64,000 nt of DNA, from contig NC_084793.1 of assembly GCF_963169125.1 (NCBI RefSeq), positions 46,247,578-46,311,577 on the forward strand, in the 5' to 3' direction. The DNA comes from Humulus lupulus (lineage: Eukaryota > Streptophyta > Magnoliopsida > Rosales > Cannabaceae). The position numbers and the translations under genes are program-made. Numbering within the stretch: position 1 is the stretch's first letter; every line of letters starts with the position of its first letter. The notes under the pieces were generated by a model. The model had not been told where the DNA came from. It saw only the letters and a list, made by a program, of their open reading frames with translations, and did not search any database. Positions 21,191 to 33,310 of the stretch are shown piece after piece.

Positions 21191-21839
21191 ACTCAATGAC
21201 AAACTGAATCTCCCCGTGCGGCGACAGTCCTGGTAAATCCTCAAGAAACACATACAAGAACTTGCGTACGAATTTGGTCTCTCCCGGCCCTGCTGGCATA
21301 ACTCTGGTAGTATCCACCACACTAGCTAGGAAACCTATACAACCTCCTTGTAATAGGTATCTATCTCTCAATGCTGGAATCATGGGTATGCGGGGTCCAT
21401 GCACCACGCCCATTAAAACAAAGGGATCATCTCCCTCAGGCTCAAAAGTCACCATCTTCTTCCTGCAGTCTATAGTAGCCCCATATCTGACCAGCCAATC
21501 CACCCCCAAGAACATATCGAAATCGTCCATACTCAACTCGATCAAGTCTACTGATAGTTCCCTACCATCTACCATCATTGGCAGTGCTCTAATCCATCTC
21601 CTAGAAACTACCAGTTCCCCTGTAGCCAATATAGTCCCAAACCGTGCAGTATAATACTCACTAGGTCTACACAATCTATCAATTACCTTACTAGAAACAA
21701 ATGAATGTGTAGCACCAGAGTCAATCAATACAGTATAAGAGAAGCCAGCGCTAGAAAGTTGACCTGTCACTACCGAGGGACTAGCCTCGACTTTTGTCTG
21801 CATCAAGGTGAACACTCGAGCTGGAGTCAAGCTGTCCAC
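21191..21839 (-). pseudogene. pol: Aspartic protease, element D
   Basis: An open segment of about 230 residues. 'LIDSGATHSFVSSKVIDRLC' holds the catalytic D-S-G (Asp codon 21722-21720), followed by 'MDDFDMFLGVDWLVRYGATI' and 'GGCIGFLASVVDTTRVMPAG'. This is the best kept protease in the window. It reads on into the start of RT (to 21141) in the same frame and is linked to gag by a frameshifted joint at about 21800-21890. Confidence 0.92.
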
Positions 21840-22725
21840 CTACCATAATTCCTCTTTCTTTGTTGTTGGGCAGTCTTTCTTGAGGGGTTTCCCACCACCC
21901 CGCACACATAACAAGCCTTCGCCTGACATTCGCCAAGATAGCGTCTTCTACACCTCGTGCACTCTGGGTAATTTCTCCATGTCTCACTCCCTGGCGGCCA
22001 CCCTGAGCACCCCGACCCCTCCTATCAGAAACAACAGTGGTCGAAGTGTCAGGGGTATTCCACTTCAGATCGCTGGGGTCTCCGCCCCCACCAGACCCTG
22101 AATATGGAGGCACCGCTCTGCAAACCTCCTTTCTCGCAGCAATCTTCCTCCAAATCTTATTCTCCACCTCTTCAGCGGTAAGAGCCTTTTCAATAGCCTG
22201 GGCATAAGTCATTCCCCCAGGTACTGTTGTAATTCTCACTTCCCGATCTATCATAGCATTAAGCCTCCGAATAAATCTGTCCTGTCTAGCTGCATTTGTA
22301 GGCACTAAATCTGGTGCAAACTTCGCCAATCTATCAAACTTCAGGGAATACTCTGTGACTGTCATGTTGCCCTGCACCAACCCCACAAACTCATTCACTT
22401 TCGCTGCCCTGACGGCAACGTTATAATATTTCTGGTTGAACAAGTCTTTGAACCCATCCCAACTCAGAGTAGAAACATCCCTGGTCTGTGATGCCACCTC
22501 CCACCAAATACGGGCATCCTCTCTAAGCATGTAGGTGGCACAGGCCACCCTATCATTACCTTCCACCCTCATAAAATCTAGGATAGAAGTAATCATACTC
22601 ATCCACTGCTCAACTTTCAGTGGATCTAGTCCTCCCTCAAAGGTTGGAGGATGCTGCCTCCTGAACCGCTCATACAAGGGCTCCCACCTGTTTCCAACCT
22701 CAGGTGTCTGTACAGCTGGGGACAT
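21840..22725 (-). pseudogene. gag: gag, element D (nearly open, zinc knuckle frameshifted)
   Basis: Begins in frame with 'MSPAVQTPEVGNRWEPLYER' and keeps 'HPPTFEGGLDPLKVEQWMSM', 'WWEVASQTRDVSTLSWDGFK', 'VTEYSLKFDRLAKFAPDLVP' and 'GGMTYAQAIEKALTAEEVEN'. Near 21990-21870 a frameshift runs through the CCHC knuckle: one frame reads 'CYVCGVVG' and another 'KPLKKDCPTTKK', so the knuckle is split. The N-terminus of the family (compare 57000-57200 in B) is missing and the element breaks off just beyond 22725. Confidence 0.88.
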
Positions 22726-22836
22726 ACAATTGAAACAGCGAATAAAATTCTAAATTTCATATCGTCGAAATCAATCACCAAAACACCTTTAGAATGCTAG
22801 AATGGTCGTGAACCTAGTTTATGTCATTTTAGAATC
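22726..22836. other. Unassigned junction between element D and the copia fragment
   Basis: About 110 bp with no recognised domain. D loses its gag N-terminus, primer-binding site and 5' LTR here. The copia frame begins near 22830. Confidence 0.5.
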
Positions 22837-23609
22837 TTGGGGTATCCCGCCCATGTCCTGAGGAAAAAGGAAGGAAAGCTAGAATCGCGAACCGAATTTT
22901 GCATGTTTGTTGGCTATCCTAAAGGCACTCAGAGTGGACTTTTCTATAGTCATTCGGAAAAGAAAGTGTTTACTTCTATGAATGCTACTTTTCTGGAAAA
23001 TGATTATGTCCAAAACTTCAAACCGCGCTACAAAGTAGTTTTAGAGGAGATGGTTGAAGAATTGACTCCAACCAATGTTCCATCATCATCAACACAAGTT
23101 GATGATGAAATTTCCACTCTTCATGTACAACCAACGCAAGTTGATTTAAATGAAGAAAGTACCACTATTCTTGAGGAAACAGTCACGGAGCCTCGTTGTA
23201 GTGGGAGGGTTTCTAGGAACCCAGTTCACTATGGTTTGGATGGTGAAACCAATATGGTTGTTGGTGACGATGTTTCGTTGTCTTTCAAACAGGCAATGGC
23301 TAGCCCTGAAAAGGAACTATGGCTCGATGCCATGAAACAGGAAATGGAGTCCATGTACTCAAATTCCGTCTGGGATCTTGTGGAAGCACCTAGTGACTTT
23401 AGGCCATTGTGTGCAAGTTGATCTACAAGAAGAAATGAGGTGTTGATGGAAAGATCGAAACTTATAAAGCTCGATCAGTGACAAAGGGTTATACCCAAAG
23501 AGAAGGCGTGGACTATGAGAAATTTTTTAGTCCGGTAGCCATGCTCAAGTCCATTCGGATCCTCCTATCCATAGCAGCCGCTCTCGACTATGATATCTGA
23601 CAAATGGAC
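22837..23609 (+). pseudogene. pol: Ty1/copia pol fragment: integrase tail to early RT
   Basis: 'GYPAHVLRKKEGKLESRTEF' and 'CMFVGYPKGTQSGLFYSHSE' are the copia integrase C-terminal region. 'SGRVSRNPVHYGLDGETNMV' is the linker. 'SFKQAMASPEKELWLDAMKQ' and 'EMESMYSNSVWDLVEAPSDF' open the RT. A frameshift near 23410 is followed by 'VTKGYTQREGVDYEKFFSPV' and 'AMLKSIRILLSIAAALDYDI', then TGA for Trp and 'QMD', where an LTR interrupts it. The style resembles the Tork lineage. The 5' half and the RT catalytic motif are absent. Confidence 0.88.
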
Positions 23610-25337
23610 TGTTAGGAACGAGTTTCCTAATACGCAGCGGAATGGTGGTGGGTTGGCCCAGTGTACAACAAAATTTTTGTAACATATTTAAACTACATTT
23701 AAATATGCGGATCCATTAATATACATACATTAATCATAAGCAAGAAAAGAATAGAAAACATAGCTCTTGATGTCTATCAAGTGTCCTTACTATCTTTTCA
23801 CAATTTGAATAAATGTCCTATCCAAGCTACTCTCAGGTACTCACACCAAGATCTTCCACAACGTTCTCTACACCTCAAGAAGTGTGTGGGCACTTAGAGA
23901 ATAAATGATAATTAATTTGTGATTCTACTTGATGTACTCAACAAATGAGATCAAGAGAATAGACCTGAGATTGGTTCTTTATCTTTTTCAGGGAGAGATA
24001 GAAAAGTATCATTCTTTTTCACAGAGCGAATTCTTGAGTCTCTTGAGTATTCTTTCAGTATTCTAATTATTTTATGATAACTCTTACTTAAAAAGAAAAT
24101 ATTCAAATTTAAAAAATAAATCTGCAACCAATTTACAATTTATCTTTTAGTTAATTAATTATCTTATTAATGAAAATATTCAAAAACTAATTTTTGAATT
24201 TTCATTAACTAATTAATTAAATAAATAAAATTGAAAAATCTATCCCTGAAAATTATGCAGTGCACGCCACACACAATCCACTGTGAGTGGTCGTGTACCA
24301 CCCTATATTTTAGGAATATTTGATTTTCTATTTTTATTTAATTATTTATTCAAACTAATTTTTCAGATAAAAATCTAACAACCTGATTACTAATTCAAAT
24401 TTGAATTAAATATCTTTTTAACTAATTATCAAATATAATTAATTATTTGAATAAATATCATTCTTTTAAATTCAAATCCAATTTGAACTTATCAGATTAT
24501 TTTGTCCCACTCAAATAAAGATATTTAATTAATTCTACTAATTAATTAAAACCAATAATAATTTCTAAATTAAATATTTAATTTATTATAATTTCTAAAA
24601 TTATAATTAATTATTTATTCAATATAATTTCAAAAATTAATTTAATTATTTAACATAATTTTGAAAATTACAAAATAATTAAATATTAATTAATTTTATT
24701 AATTACAACTAATTTGTAATTAATTAATTAATCACTATTATCACATAATTTCATATTTGGCCCGAAGAACAAATTTCTTCTTAAATATGTATTTAAACCA
24801 TTTTTTCCTTTATATTAACTCTTGCCTTGAATAGTGTTGATAGAGCCGCTGTGGGGACCTATGGACCTATAATTCCAAGCTCCAATAAATTTGAGATTAT
24901 TAATTAAACTCTTTAATTAAATAATCTTAATTTATTAATCTCATAATTACTCCACTATAAATATGAGACTGCACTCTTGTAATTATAGACATCATTTACT
25001 GAGTACTTTATAAAATAAAGCATCCATTGATATAATCATTACATACAAATTAACCCTCTAATAATGGTTCATAATTAATCGGGAATAAAATTACCGTTTT
25101 ACCCTTTTAATTATATCTTATTTCCTTAAGTGCCATTGACTTTACTAGTGAAGGTTAATTCATAACTAAATTATGAATTTGAGATGAATAACCTTTCAGC
25201 CCCAAAAATTAACCCTTAAAAGAACCATTATTCAATCTCTTACGAGAAGGTTTAGATTCCATATTTGTATACTATGTCTCCGGCCATTTACATTAATGAG
25301 TTCCCAAAACAAAAGTTTCTAGCCTGACCATTCTGAC
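23610..25337 (-). repeat. Copia-type LTR inserted in copia RT
   Basis: It begins abruptly inside the RT codons after 'QMD' with TGTTAGGAACGAG. In the minus direction this is the U5 end ('gctgcgtattagg...cctaaca' style) common in copia LTRs. The body is very AT-rich (24050-25100) and non-coding. The other boundary is not a clean TG...CA end, because a gypsy LTR abuts at 25338, so I cannot show a target-site duplication. Confidence 0.6.
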
Positions 25338-27573
25338 TGTAACGCCCTAATTTCTCATAGATTACCGAGAACACAGCGTTGGATCGTAATTCATAAATAT
25401 TGCTCATTTATTGAAAAAAACTTGAAAATAGATACATGGATTCATAGTTTTACAAAAATAAAATGATTGTCTTTAACATAAAAATGAACAACATTTAAAT
25501 AAAACTTTAAAATAAACTTTCTTTAATAAAAAAATAAATAACTAGGCCCGCTTGATCTTCCTCGACTATATGGTCCCCATGAGTACATCACGAAGCTCTT
25601 AGGTCCCACTCGCCACCGGCCTTTCTATCCTTAATTTCCTGAAATAAGGACATCATAAGGGGTGAGCTTCTAAGCTCAGTAAGGAAAATACAAACAAGAG
25701 TTAGTCATATAATCAAATATAACATAAATTCACAAGAGTCATACAAACACGAACCTCTAGGTCATATCATAGCTTAAGTCATAATTTTACATCATAATCT
25801 AAGTCATAAATCATACTCTAAGTCATAAGTCATAGGTCATATATCATACATCATAGGTCATAAATTATAATCATAACTATAATAACAAGTCAGATATAAT
25901 AAAAAGATAAGTGTTTATACAGGGATGTCAATTAAGCCCCGGACAAAAGTCCATCATACACCGGACATAGGTCTGTCATAAAGTTTTGGCAACCGAGCCT
26001 ACCGGACATAATCCGTCATACATCATTGGACACCTTAGGTCCAGACACACTTACCCATTTATTGTACCTGAAATGTTAGATCATACAAACATAAAACATA
26101 TCATAACAAGATCATAATACTAAACTACCTAATTTTCCTTACCTCAGAATTTAAGAACGAGTGTGAGAGATTGCAAGGGTAGATCCGTAGAAAAAAAATT
26201 GATCACCTCATCTATTGACCACTATCACATGAACCTAGCATTAATAAGATATTATTAGTGTCTTAATTAGAAAAATTATCTAACTCACCAAAACTCAAAA
26301 TATACTTACTGCATCTATACTTGAAATCCCTCAAAACCAGAGATAATCGAGAATGCCTCCTATCCTTCTATTGTGTTCGAAACACACTCTCCCTTTTTTC
26401 TTCTTAATGCTTTCGGCCACCCACACTCAGCCACCCACACTATAGTTCCTGTGTAGTATAATAGACGCTCCCTTTCTTTCATTTCATACTCTACTCTACA
26501 CGTGAACCTTAAAGGTATATATATATATACATATTGATCTCACTTAACTTCATCTCCTAGTCCTACGCAAACTCACAACTAACCACACTGATATCTTAAG
26601 TTTGAAATTTCCTAACTTATCTTATCTGATTGTAACTTAATAATAAATTTTATATATAACCTAAATATTTAAGTCCATAAATTTCTCCTCCTATTCCCAC
26701 GTAACCATACCCATATACTTAATGTTATCTATATTATTTAATAATTATAGTCCTTTAAAAAAATTAAAATTAAAGTCCTTTATATACCTCAGACGAAATT
26801 CTAACTATTTAAACTTAATCTTATATTCTCTCAGTACTTTCTTAACTACTTAATGTCTTTATAATATCTTTATATATCTTTTCTTATTCAATTATTCAAA
26901 TTCAAACTCTTAATCCATTGATCAAACCGTACCCTTTAAACACTACTAAACTCAATTAAACTATTAGTCACATGTCTTTAATATCTCTTAACAATATTAA
27001 TCTAGTCATTATCTATCAATATATATATAGCTTATAATACATCATAAATTATAACTTGATCCATAAGTATCTAATCCTCAAAATTTTCTAATTTATCATT
27101 ATTATTTTATTCGTCACGTTTGACAATCCAAGATCAAATAGTTAAATATCTAACTAATTAATAACAAAACCATCCTATCATCTATTAAATAAATACTCTT
27201 TCTCAACTTTATATAGTATATAACTTGAACTAACTTAGTTAATCGATTGGTACTTTATGCTCACTCAAATTTAAAATTTACTAACAAATAAATAATCGTG
27301 ACTACTCTAGATTAAAGAATTATTATTTAACTAAAATAATAACATCACCCCATTAAAAATCTATTCTCCATAATTATTCAAGCATTTTTTAAACTAGACA
27401 TCATTCGATACCAATTTATCTAATAAGCCAGTATTCTATGCAATCATCTCACTTTTTCTAAATTTAATTAAAATAATACCACAACTAAAAGTATTATTCT
27501 AAATTAACACTACTAATGAACATGTCATAACTAATAGCAAACAATTAAATAACTGAGCTACTTGGATATTACA
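25338..27573 (-). repeat. Gypsy LTR, inverted, possibly solo
   Basis: Ends TGTAACGCCCTAA (25338) and GGATATTACA (27573), 2236 bp. It contains runs of 'ataagtcata' motifs (25770-25870). Flanking 5-mers CTGAC and CTGGA match in only three or four positions, so a duplication is not proven. The sequences on each side belong to different elements. It is AT-rich in 26500-27500 with no genes. Confidence 0.65.
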
Positions 27574-28264
27574 CTGGAGTAAGTATTTACATTTGATAGA
27601 GTTTTCCTACGAAAACAACTATCAGTCGACCATTGGGGTGGCTCCCTATGAGATGTTTTATGGTAGGAAATGTAGATCGTCCATTCACTAGGATGAGATG
27701 GGAGAAAGGAAATACTTGGGTTCTGAGGTAGTCTAGAGGACCAATGAGGCTATTGAGAAGACCAGAGCTCGAATGCTCGCTTATCAGAGTAGACAGAAAA
27801 GTTATGCCGATCCAAAGTGCAGGAATGTGGAGTTCCAAGTGGGAGACTGTCTTCCTTAGATTTTCACCATGGAAAGGGGTGAAGAGATTTGGTAAGAAGG
27901 GAAAATTGAGCCCTAGGTTTGTAGGACCATTAAAGATCCTGGAGAGGATTGGTTAGATGGCCTATAGATTGGCCTTACCTCCGGCACTGTCGGCTATACA
28001 CAATGTGTTTCATATTTCGACGCTTCGAAAGTATGTGTCTAATGTGACTCATGTATTGAGTTACGAAGATCTGGAGCTGCAGATAGATCTTTCTTATGAA
28101 GAATAGCCAATCTAGATACTAGACAGGAAGGACAAAGTCCTGAGGAACAAAATCATACATTTGGTTAAGGTATTATGTAGAAACAACAAGGTCGAGGAAG
28201 CAACCTGGGAATTAGAGTCCAAAATGCGGGATCAGTATCTTAAACTGTTCAGGTAAATTTTTGA
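27574..28264 (+). pseudogene. pol: Integrase C-terminal half with chromodomain (E, probably the end of element C)
   Basis: Begins mid-domain with 'WSKYLHLIEFSYENNYQSTI', then 'GVAPYEMFYGRKCRSSIH', 'GERKYLGSEVV', 'RARMLAYQSRQKSYADPKCR', a GPY/F-type 'GKLSPRFVGPLKILERIG', 'LALPPALSAIHNVFHISTLR' and a chromodomain-like 'VKVLCRNNKVEEATWELES'. Stops and frameshifts are frequent (TAG near 27692, 27734 and 27857). It starts about 80 residues beyond where element C breaks off and lies on the same strand, so it may be the same element split by insertions. Confidence 0.87.
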
Positions 28265-28292
28265 AGAGAAATTCCTGTAAGGAAGGGATAGT

Positions 28293-28323
28293 TGTAACGT
28301 CCCAATTTTCCTAATAAGGCTTA
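28293..28323 (+). repeat. Start of 3' LTR of element E
   Basis: TGTAACGTCCCAATTTTCC follows the PPT 'aaggaagggatagt' (28279-28292). It is cut after 31 bp by a solo LTR and resumes at 30618. Confidence 0.88.
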
Positions 28324-30612
28324 TGTAACGCCCTGGTTACCCTAGAACAGTTACGGTGAACCGGAAATTTGACCCGCTACCCAAGTCCTTTGGTTAAAAC
28401 GTGCTCTAAGTGTTATTAACAGGTTAAGGTGGAAAACAATAAAAAGGAAAGGATATATTTTATTAAGTATATAACTGCTCATGAGCTTATCAAAATGTTT
28501 ACAAGTTATTTACAACTCAAAATGGTCACTACCGTTTCAAATTTACAAACTCGCCAACCTAAGCGGCAAAATAGGGTAAACCCCCTAGTTCCTCTGAGAA
28601 CTCCTTGGCCGTGGTGGTCAAGCGGCCGCATATGTACACATCACCACCTAAGCTCTCCACTCAAGGCTGGGTGAGCTTTTCTTTCCCTTTACTTGCACCA
28701 CATAGCACCCATGAGCCGAGGCCCAGCAAGAAAACACAATATAGCATGATATAATATCAACAATGATCATAATAATCATTCAGGACTATCAGTCCTAAAC
28801 AGATAGGTGACAGTCGCAAAAGTCACTAAATTGGGAATAACTCCCTTCAGCCTTGTGACGATAGGGTCACCGAGGCTTAACAAGTAAGTGAACCTTTCAT
28901 TAGCTTAACCAGGATAGGTGCATGGTGACTGGTCACCAACATAACCTTCCTCATGACCATAGAGTCATAACCCTGGAACATCGTTCCCTAGCCATGTGAC
29001 AAGCGGTCACCTGGGCCTTAGGCCCTGGCTCTGAGTAACTAGTCTTAGACTAGCCAAGCGCTTATAAGTTTCATCGACCTTAGGGTCGGTCCAGCATTAA
29101 TGCCTTAGAGCCATTCAATGCTGATATCAATTAGATCTAATCTTCATTTGGCCCTGCGTTCAGGACGCTTATGCCGTTTCTGACTCTTAGGTCAGTGTCC
29201 CTGACTAGTCAGTGTCATATACAAGTAAGCAATATTCACTAGCATTTAATATGCAATCCATGTCCACATTTATCAATCAACATGCCTCAATAACAAATAC
29301 GCATGTCATATATACACAGGGTGCAGTTTTCTTACCTCAGATTCGAGCTACAATGAATAAAAGAACAACCCTTGAGAACGATAAACTTTTAGCCCTTTAG
29401 CGGTCACCTAGTCATAACCAAGCATGGGAAATCATCAATAAAAATGATCAACATAGGTTTCCAAACCAACATCTAGCCTCCGGGATGTCAATCCAAACTA
29501 ATCCAAGTAGTAGGAACAATCTCGAGGCCTAAAACTATGTTCCCGGGGTCAAAACACACAAACGGGCTCAACCCTGCTCAAGGGCTGCGGCCCTAGCACC
29601 TTGGGCCGCGGCCCCCAGCCACCACTGAAACAAGGGCCGTGGCGCCCAACATCAAGGGCCACAGCGCCCAGCAAAGGCAATTTCCCCCCACCTGCTTCTT
29701 CGAGCTAGGGCCGCGACACTCCAAGAACAGGGTCGCGGCCCCCAACCCAGAACATGCCCAAACTCGTCCTCCAACATCCCAAAGCCTCCAAAATCATGCA
29801 TAAACATTACCAACTCATAAAATAAAAGTTCCCAAGATTCCCAATGTCCCAAAACCATCAAAACCCAAGGTTCAATCAAACCAAAAACTCAACAATTCAC
29901 AAAAGCCAATCCAAAGCTTAGAAACTCTAAAAACTCAAAACTTTAAACTTAGATTACCTTTGATTGGGTTGTTTTCCATCAAATCCTTCGGTCAAGAAGC
30001 TTCTAATCTTTCCTATGATCTCTATGCCTTGATCCTCGCTTGATTCCGACTCCTAGAACTCGAGATTTCTTCGAAAAGGCTTCGAACGGTAAAAATGAAC
30101 TAACGGGAAAGAACGAGAGGTTTTCTAACGTACGTTCTATCTGACAAGCTACTTCAAGCTTAAGTAACCTCAAATAAAACCTAGTGCTCGGGGTCCCAAA
30201 AACCTCCTTGGGGACATTATAGTCAAAACTTCCAGAATTTCATCCTGATCTTAATAACTCCCAATTTATCATCAAATAAACATTCTTATTACCCAATAAT
30301 TGACCCCGTTATGAAAAAACCGCTAATCCATTATATAGGATCGTCTCATGCCGAATAGCTCGAATATATCTCCATAATAATGGAATCTCATTCAAAAATC
30401 ACAATATGCACCCAAATATACCCTTAACGGGCCAAATTATTAAAATATCATAATACTCAAATGTGGACCCACATGCATGCATATAACGTCATATTATAAT
30501 ATAATTCACATAAACATGCATATTATCATTTAATGGAATAATTAAGCAGTTATGGCCCTCCCGCCCTACTAATCCTGCCATTAAACCACATCGAAGGATT
30601 CGAGGCATTACA
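28324..30612 (-). mobile_element. Solo LTR (2289 bp), TSD GCTTA
   Basis: Ends TGTAACGCCCTGG and GAGGCATTACA, flanked by GCTTA at 28319-28323 and 30613-30617. It is the same broad Tekay LTR superfamily as 1619-12152 and 16138-18406, with the conserved block near 28560-28720 ('ggccgtggtggtcaagcggc'). No internal sequence is attached. The ORFs inside it are not genes. Confidence 0.93.
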
Positions 30613-30617
30613 GCTTA

Positions 30618-30813
30618 GTGCCTTGATTAGGGGGCCAGGAGGGCAATAATTGATTTAATTGTATTATTATGTGATGATATGCATGATTATATGAATTATG
30701 TGAGTTATATTATAATATGACTATATTAACATGTTTAGGTGTATTAAGCATGCATGTGGGCCCATTTCTTATTAGAAGGGAATTTTTGTAATTTGGCTCG
30801 TTGATGGCATATT

Positions 30814-30852
<39 letters not shown>

Positions 30853-31570
30853 ATGTGCATATGGATTGAGACCACATTATTATGTGGATACATTTGAGTT
30901 ATTCAGCACGAGATGATCCTAGGGAGCAAGTTAGTGGTTTAGTCACAACAGGGAGTAATACCCGGCTCAGGGTGAGCCAAGAGGTATTGCGAGTAATCTG
31001 GAGAGTCATCGAGACTCATTGTAGTGTGAGTCGTGCTTTGAGAGAAATAGCAATATTCCAGGTTTAGCAAAATTATTTGGGAAGATTTAAGTATAGAGCA
31101 AGATTAGAGAGTGAAAATGACATTTTTGCCCTTATGGGGTGTTGAGAGAGAAATGGGTTGAGTGGGGGAATTTTGGTCATTTGGGACCATTCGAATATAA
31201 GGGTTTAGCTGAGTTCATTCACTTAGAAAACACAAAAATCTCACTCTCGTTCTCTCTCCCGTTCTCTCTCTACGCTCGTTAGTATTTTTGAAGGAAACTC
31301 GAGTTTTAGAGCTCAGATTCAAGCGAGACTAGAATCATAGCGATTCTAGGGAAGATTAGAAGCTTTATAGCATGGAAACTTAGCTAGAAAATAGATTTAT
31401 CAGAGGTAATTCGAGCCCTTAATCTTCTGAGTTTTGTTTCTTTTTTAAGTTTCTTAAGCTTTGATTGAATTTTATGGTTTTTGTGAGTTTTGATTCGCTT
31501 GTGAGTTGGGTTTTGCTGCCTGTGATGTACTGACAACAATGGAATTATTTTGATCCTAGGTCTAGGTCAA
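30618..31570 (+). repeat. 3' LTR of element E (continued, truncated)
   Basis: It continues 'gtgccttgattagggggcca' directly from 28323. It includes a microsatellite (30813-30853) and a CT-rich stretch (31243-31272). It should run on for over 1 kb but changes at about 31570 into the gag of an Athila-like element, so its 3' part is deleted. Confidence 0.8.
30813..30853 (+). repeat. (TA)n(TG)n microsatellite
   Basis: About 16 bp of TA repeats run into about 20 bp of TG repeats inside the LTR of E. Confidence 0.95.
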
Positions 31571-31577
31571 CTAATTC

Positions 31578-32580
31578 ACCAAAAAAAGGAGGAAGATATG
31601 AATTAAAAGATGAATTACACTTAAGAACATCCTTAGACAAATAAGTGAGAAAAGTAGAAGCTTTAGCCATAAGCCAAACTATAAATTCTCCAATATAACC
31701 AAGAAAAGATGTTTGTTCTATATGTTCTAGTCCTTGCCATAATGCCCAATCATGTTATTCCTACCAAGAAGCATTTTATGAGGAGGCCATTGCTCTTCAT
31801 GCTTATGGGAAACCAAATGATAGCCCATTTTCATCCAATTATAATCCAAATTGGAGAAACCATTCAAACTTTTCATGGAGACAAAACCAACCTCCAATGA
31901 ATCAAGGGCACCAATACAACATGCAAAACCAAACTCATGCCCCACAAAATCAATTATATCCTCAACAAAGAAAACCTTCCTTAGAAGATACTTTACAACA
32001 ATTTATGCAATCCACTCAACAAATCCTACAAAATCAGTCTCAATCAATTACCAAACTTGAGACACAAGTGGGACAACTCGCTACTGCTTTAGCTGATAGA
32101 GAGAAAGGAACATTCCTTAGTCAACCTATCCCAAATCCAAAAGGTCAATATGAGATAGGAAAGTCTAGTCATAATGGAGAAGTCAAATCAATTTCAACTC
32201 TTAGGTCCGGAAAGAACATTGTCAAACCTGATTACATACCTGAGGTTGAAAAAGAAAAAGAAAAGACTCAACCTTCTAGTTCTAATGCCGATGACTCTTC
32301 AAATGAGGATACTCCAATCCATCCTTTAATTCCAAAAGCCCCATTCCCACAAAGATTACTTCCAATTAAAAAAGGCGACCAATATAATGACATCTTACTA
32401 GTTTTTAAACAAGTTAGTATCAATATCCCTTTCTTAGACGCCATTAAACAAATTCCTACCTACTCTAAATTTTTGAAGGATCTTTGTACTGTAAAAAGAA
32501 ACACTAATGTTCCTAAAAATGTGTTTTTAACTAAACAAGCTAGTTCCATTATTCAATATAAGAGTCTTGTTAAATATAAA
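31578..32580 (+). pseudogene. gag: gag C-terminal part of Athila-like element F
   Basis: One frame reads from 'PKKGGRYELKDELHLRTS' through 'DVCSICSSPCHNAQSCYSYQ' (cysteine-rich knuckle-like, about 31705-31765) into an open stretch to 32688 with 'LEDTLQQFMQSTQQILQNQS', 'QSITKLETQVGQLATALADR' and 'APFPQRLLPIKKGDQYNDIL'. The last motif is a hallmark of Athila-lineage elements. Two TAA stops replace CAA glutamine codons. The capsid and 5' LTR are missing: F is 5'-truncated at its joint with the LTR of E. Confidence 0.87.
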
Positions 32581-33310
32581 GATTTTGGGTGTCCCACAAT
32601 TTCATGCATTATTGGTGATCATTTTATTAACAAGGCTTTACTTGATTTGGGTGCTAGTGTGAATGTATTGCCTAATTCTGTTTATTAGCAACTTGGTCTT
32701 GGTGAACTAAAACCTGCTTCTATAACTCTTCAATTAGTCGATCGTTTTGTGAAAATTCCTAGAGGCATTATAGAAAATGTTTTGATAAAAGTTGATAAAT
32801 TTTACTTTCCTTCATTGTTCTTGATACTCAACCTATGGAAAATGTGCATGCTAAAATTCCTATCATTTTAGGTAGACCATTCTTAGATACATCTAATGCA
32901 ATCATTAATTGTCGTAATGGAGCTTTAAAATTATCTTTTAGAAATATGATTGTTGAATTGAATGTATTTAATGTCTCTAAATCTGTTAAGTGTGAGGAAG
33001 TGCATGAAGTTAACATGATTGAGAATATTTTTGAAGATGATGAAAATGACTTGCTTGACTTTTGTGAAAAATATTTTGGTATGCGCTTACATGTTGATGA
33101 TTCCATGAATGATGTGAATTATTTAATCAATTTCTGAGTCTCCAAAGTTGGACCTAAAACCTTTGCCAGAAATTTTAAAATATGTTTTTCTAGGAGAGTC
33201 TGAAACCTTATGTTATCATAGCATCCGCCTTACATAAAGAACAAGAAGATAAATTATTAGATGTCCTTAGAAAACATAAAGAAGCCATAGGTTGGACTAT
33301 TGGAGACATT
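32581..33310 (+). pseudogene. pol: Aspartic protease region of element F
   Basis: 'FINKALLDLGASVNVLPNSV' holds the D-L-G-A-S active site typical of Athila proteases. TAG at 32686-32688 replaces a Gln (YQQLG in relatives). The reading continues with 'QLGLGELKPASITLQLVDRF' and 'PIILGRPFLDTSNAIINCRN' (open 32835-33137) after a frameshift near 32820. Confidence 0.88.

Noticed and set aside
25333..27578. Target-site duplication CTGAC/CTGGA for the LTR at 25338-27573
   Set aside because: Too many mismatches, and the two flanks belong to different elements, so a solo insertion is not proven.
28429..31067. ORFs within the solo LTR at 28324-30612 and the LTR of E
   Set aside because: All lie within LTR boundaries shown by target duplications and have no recognisable domain.
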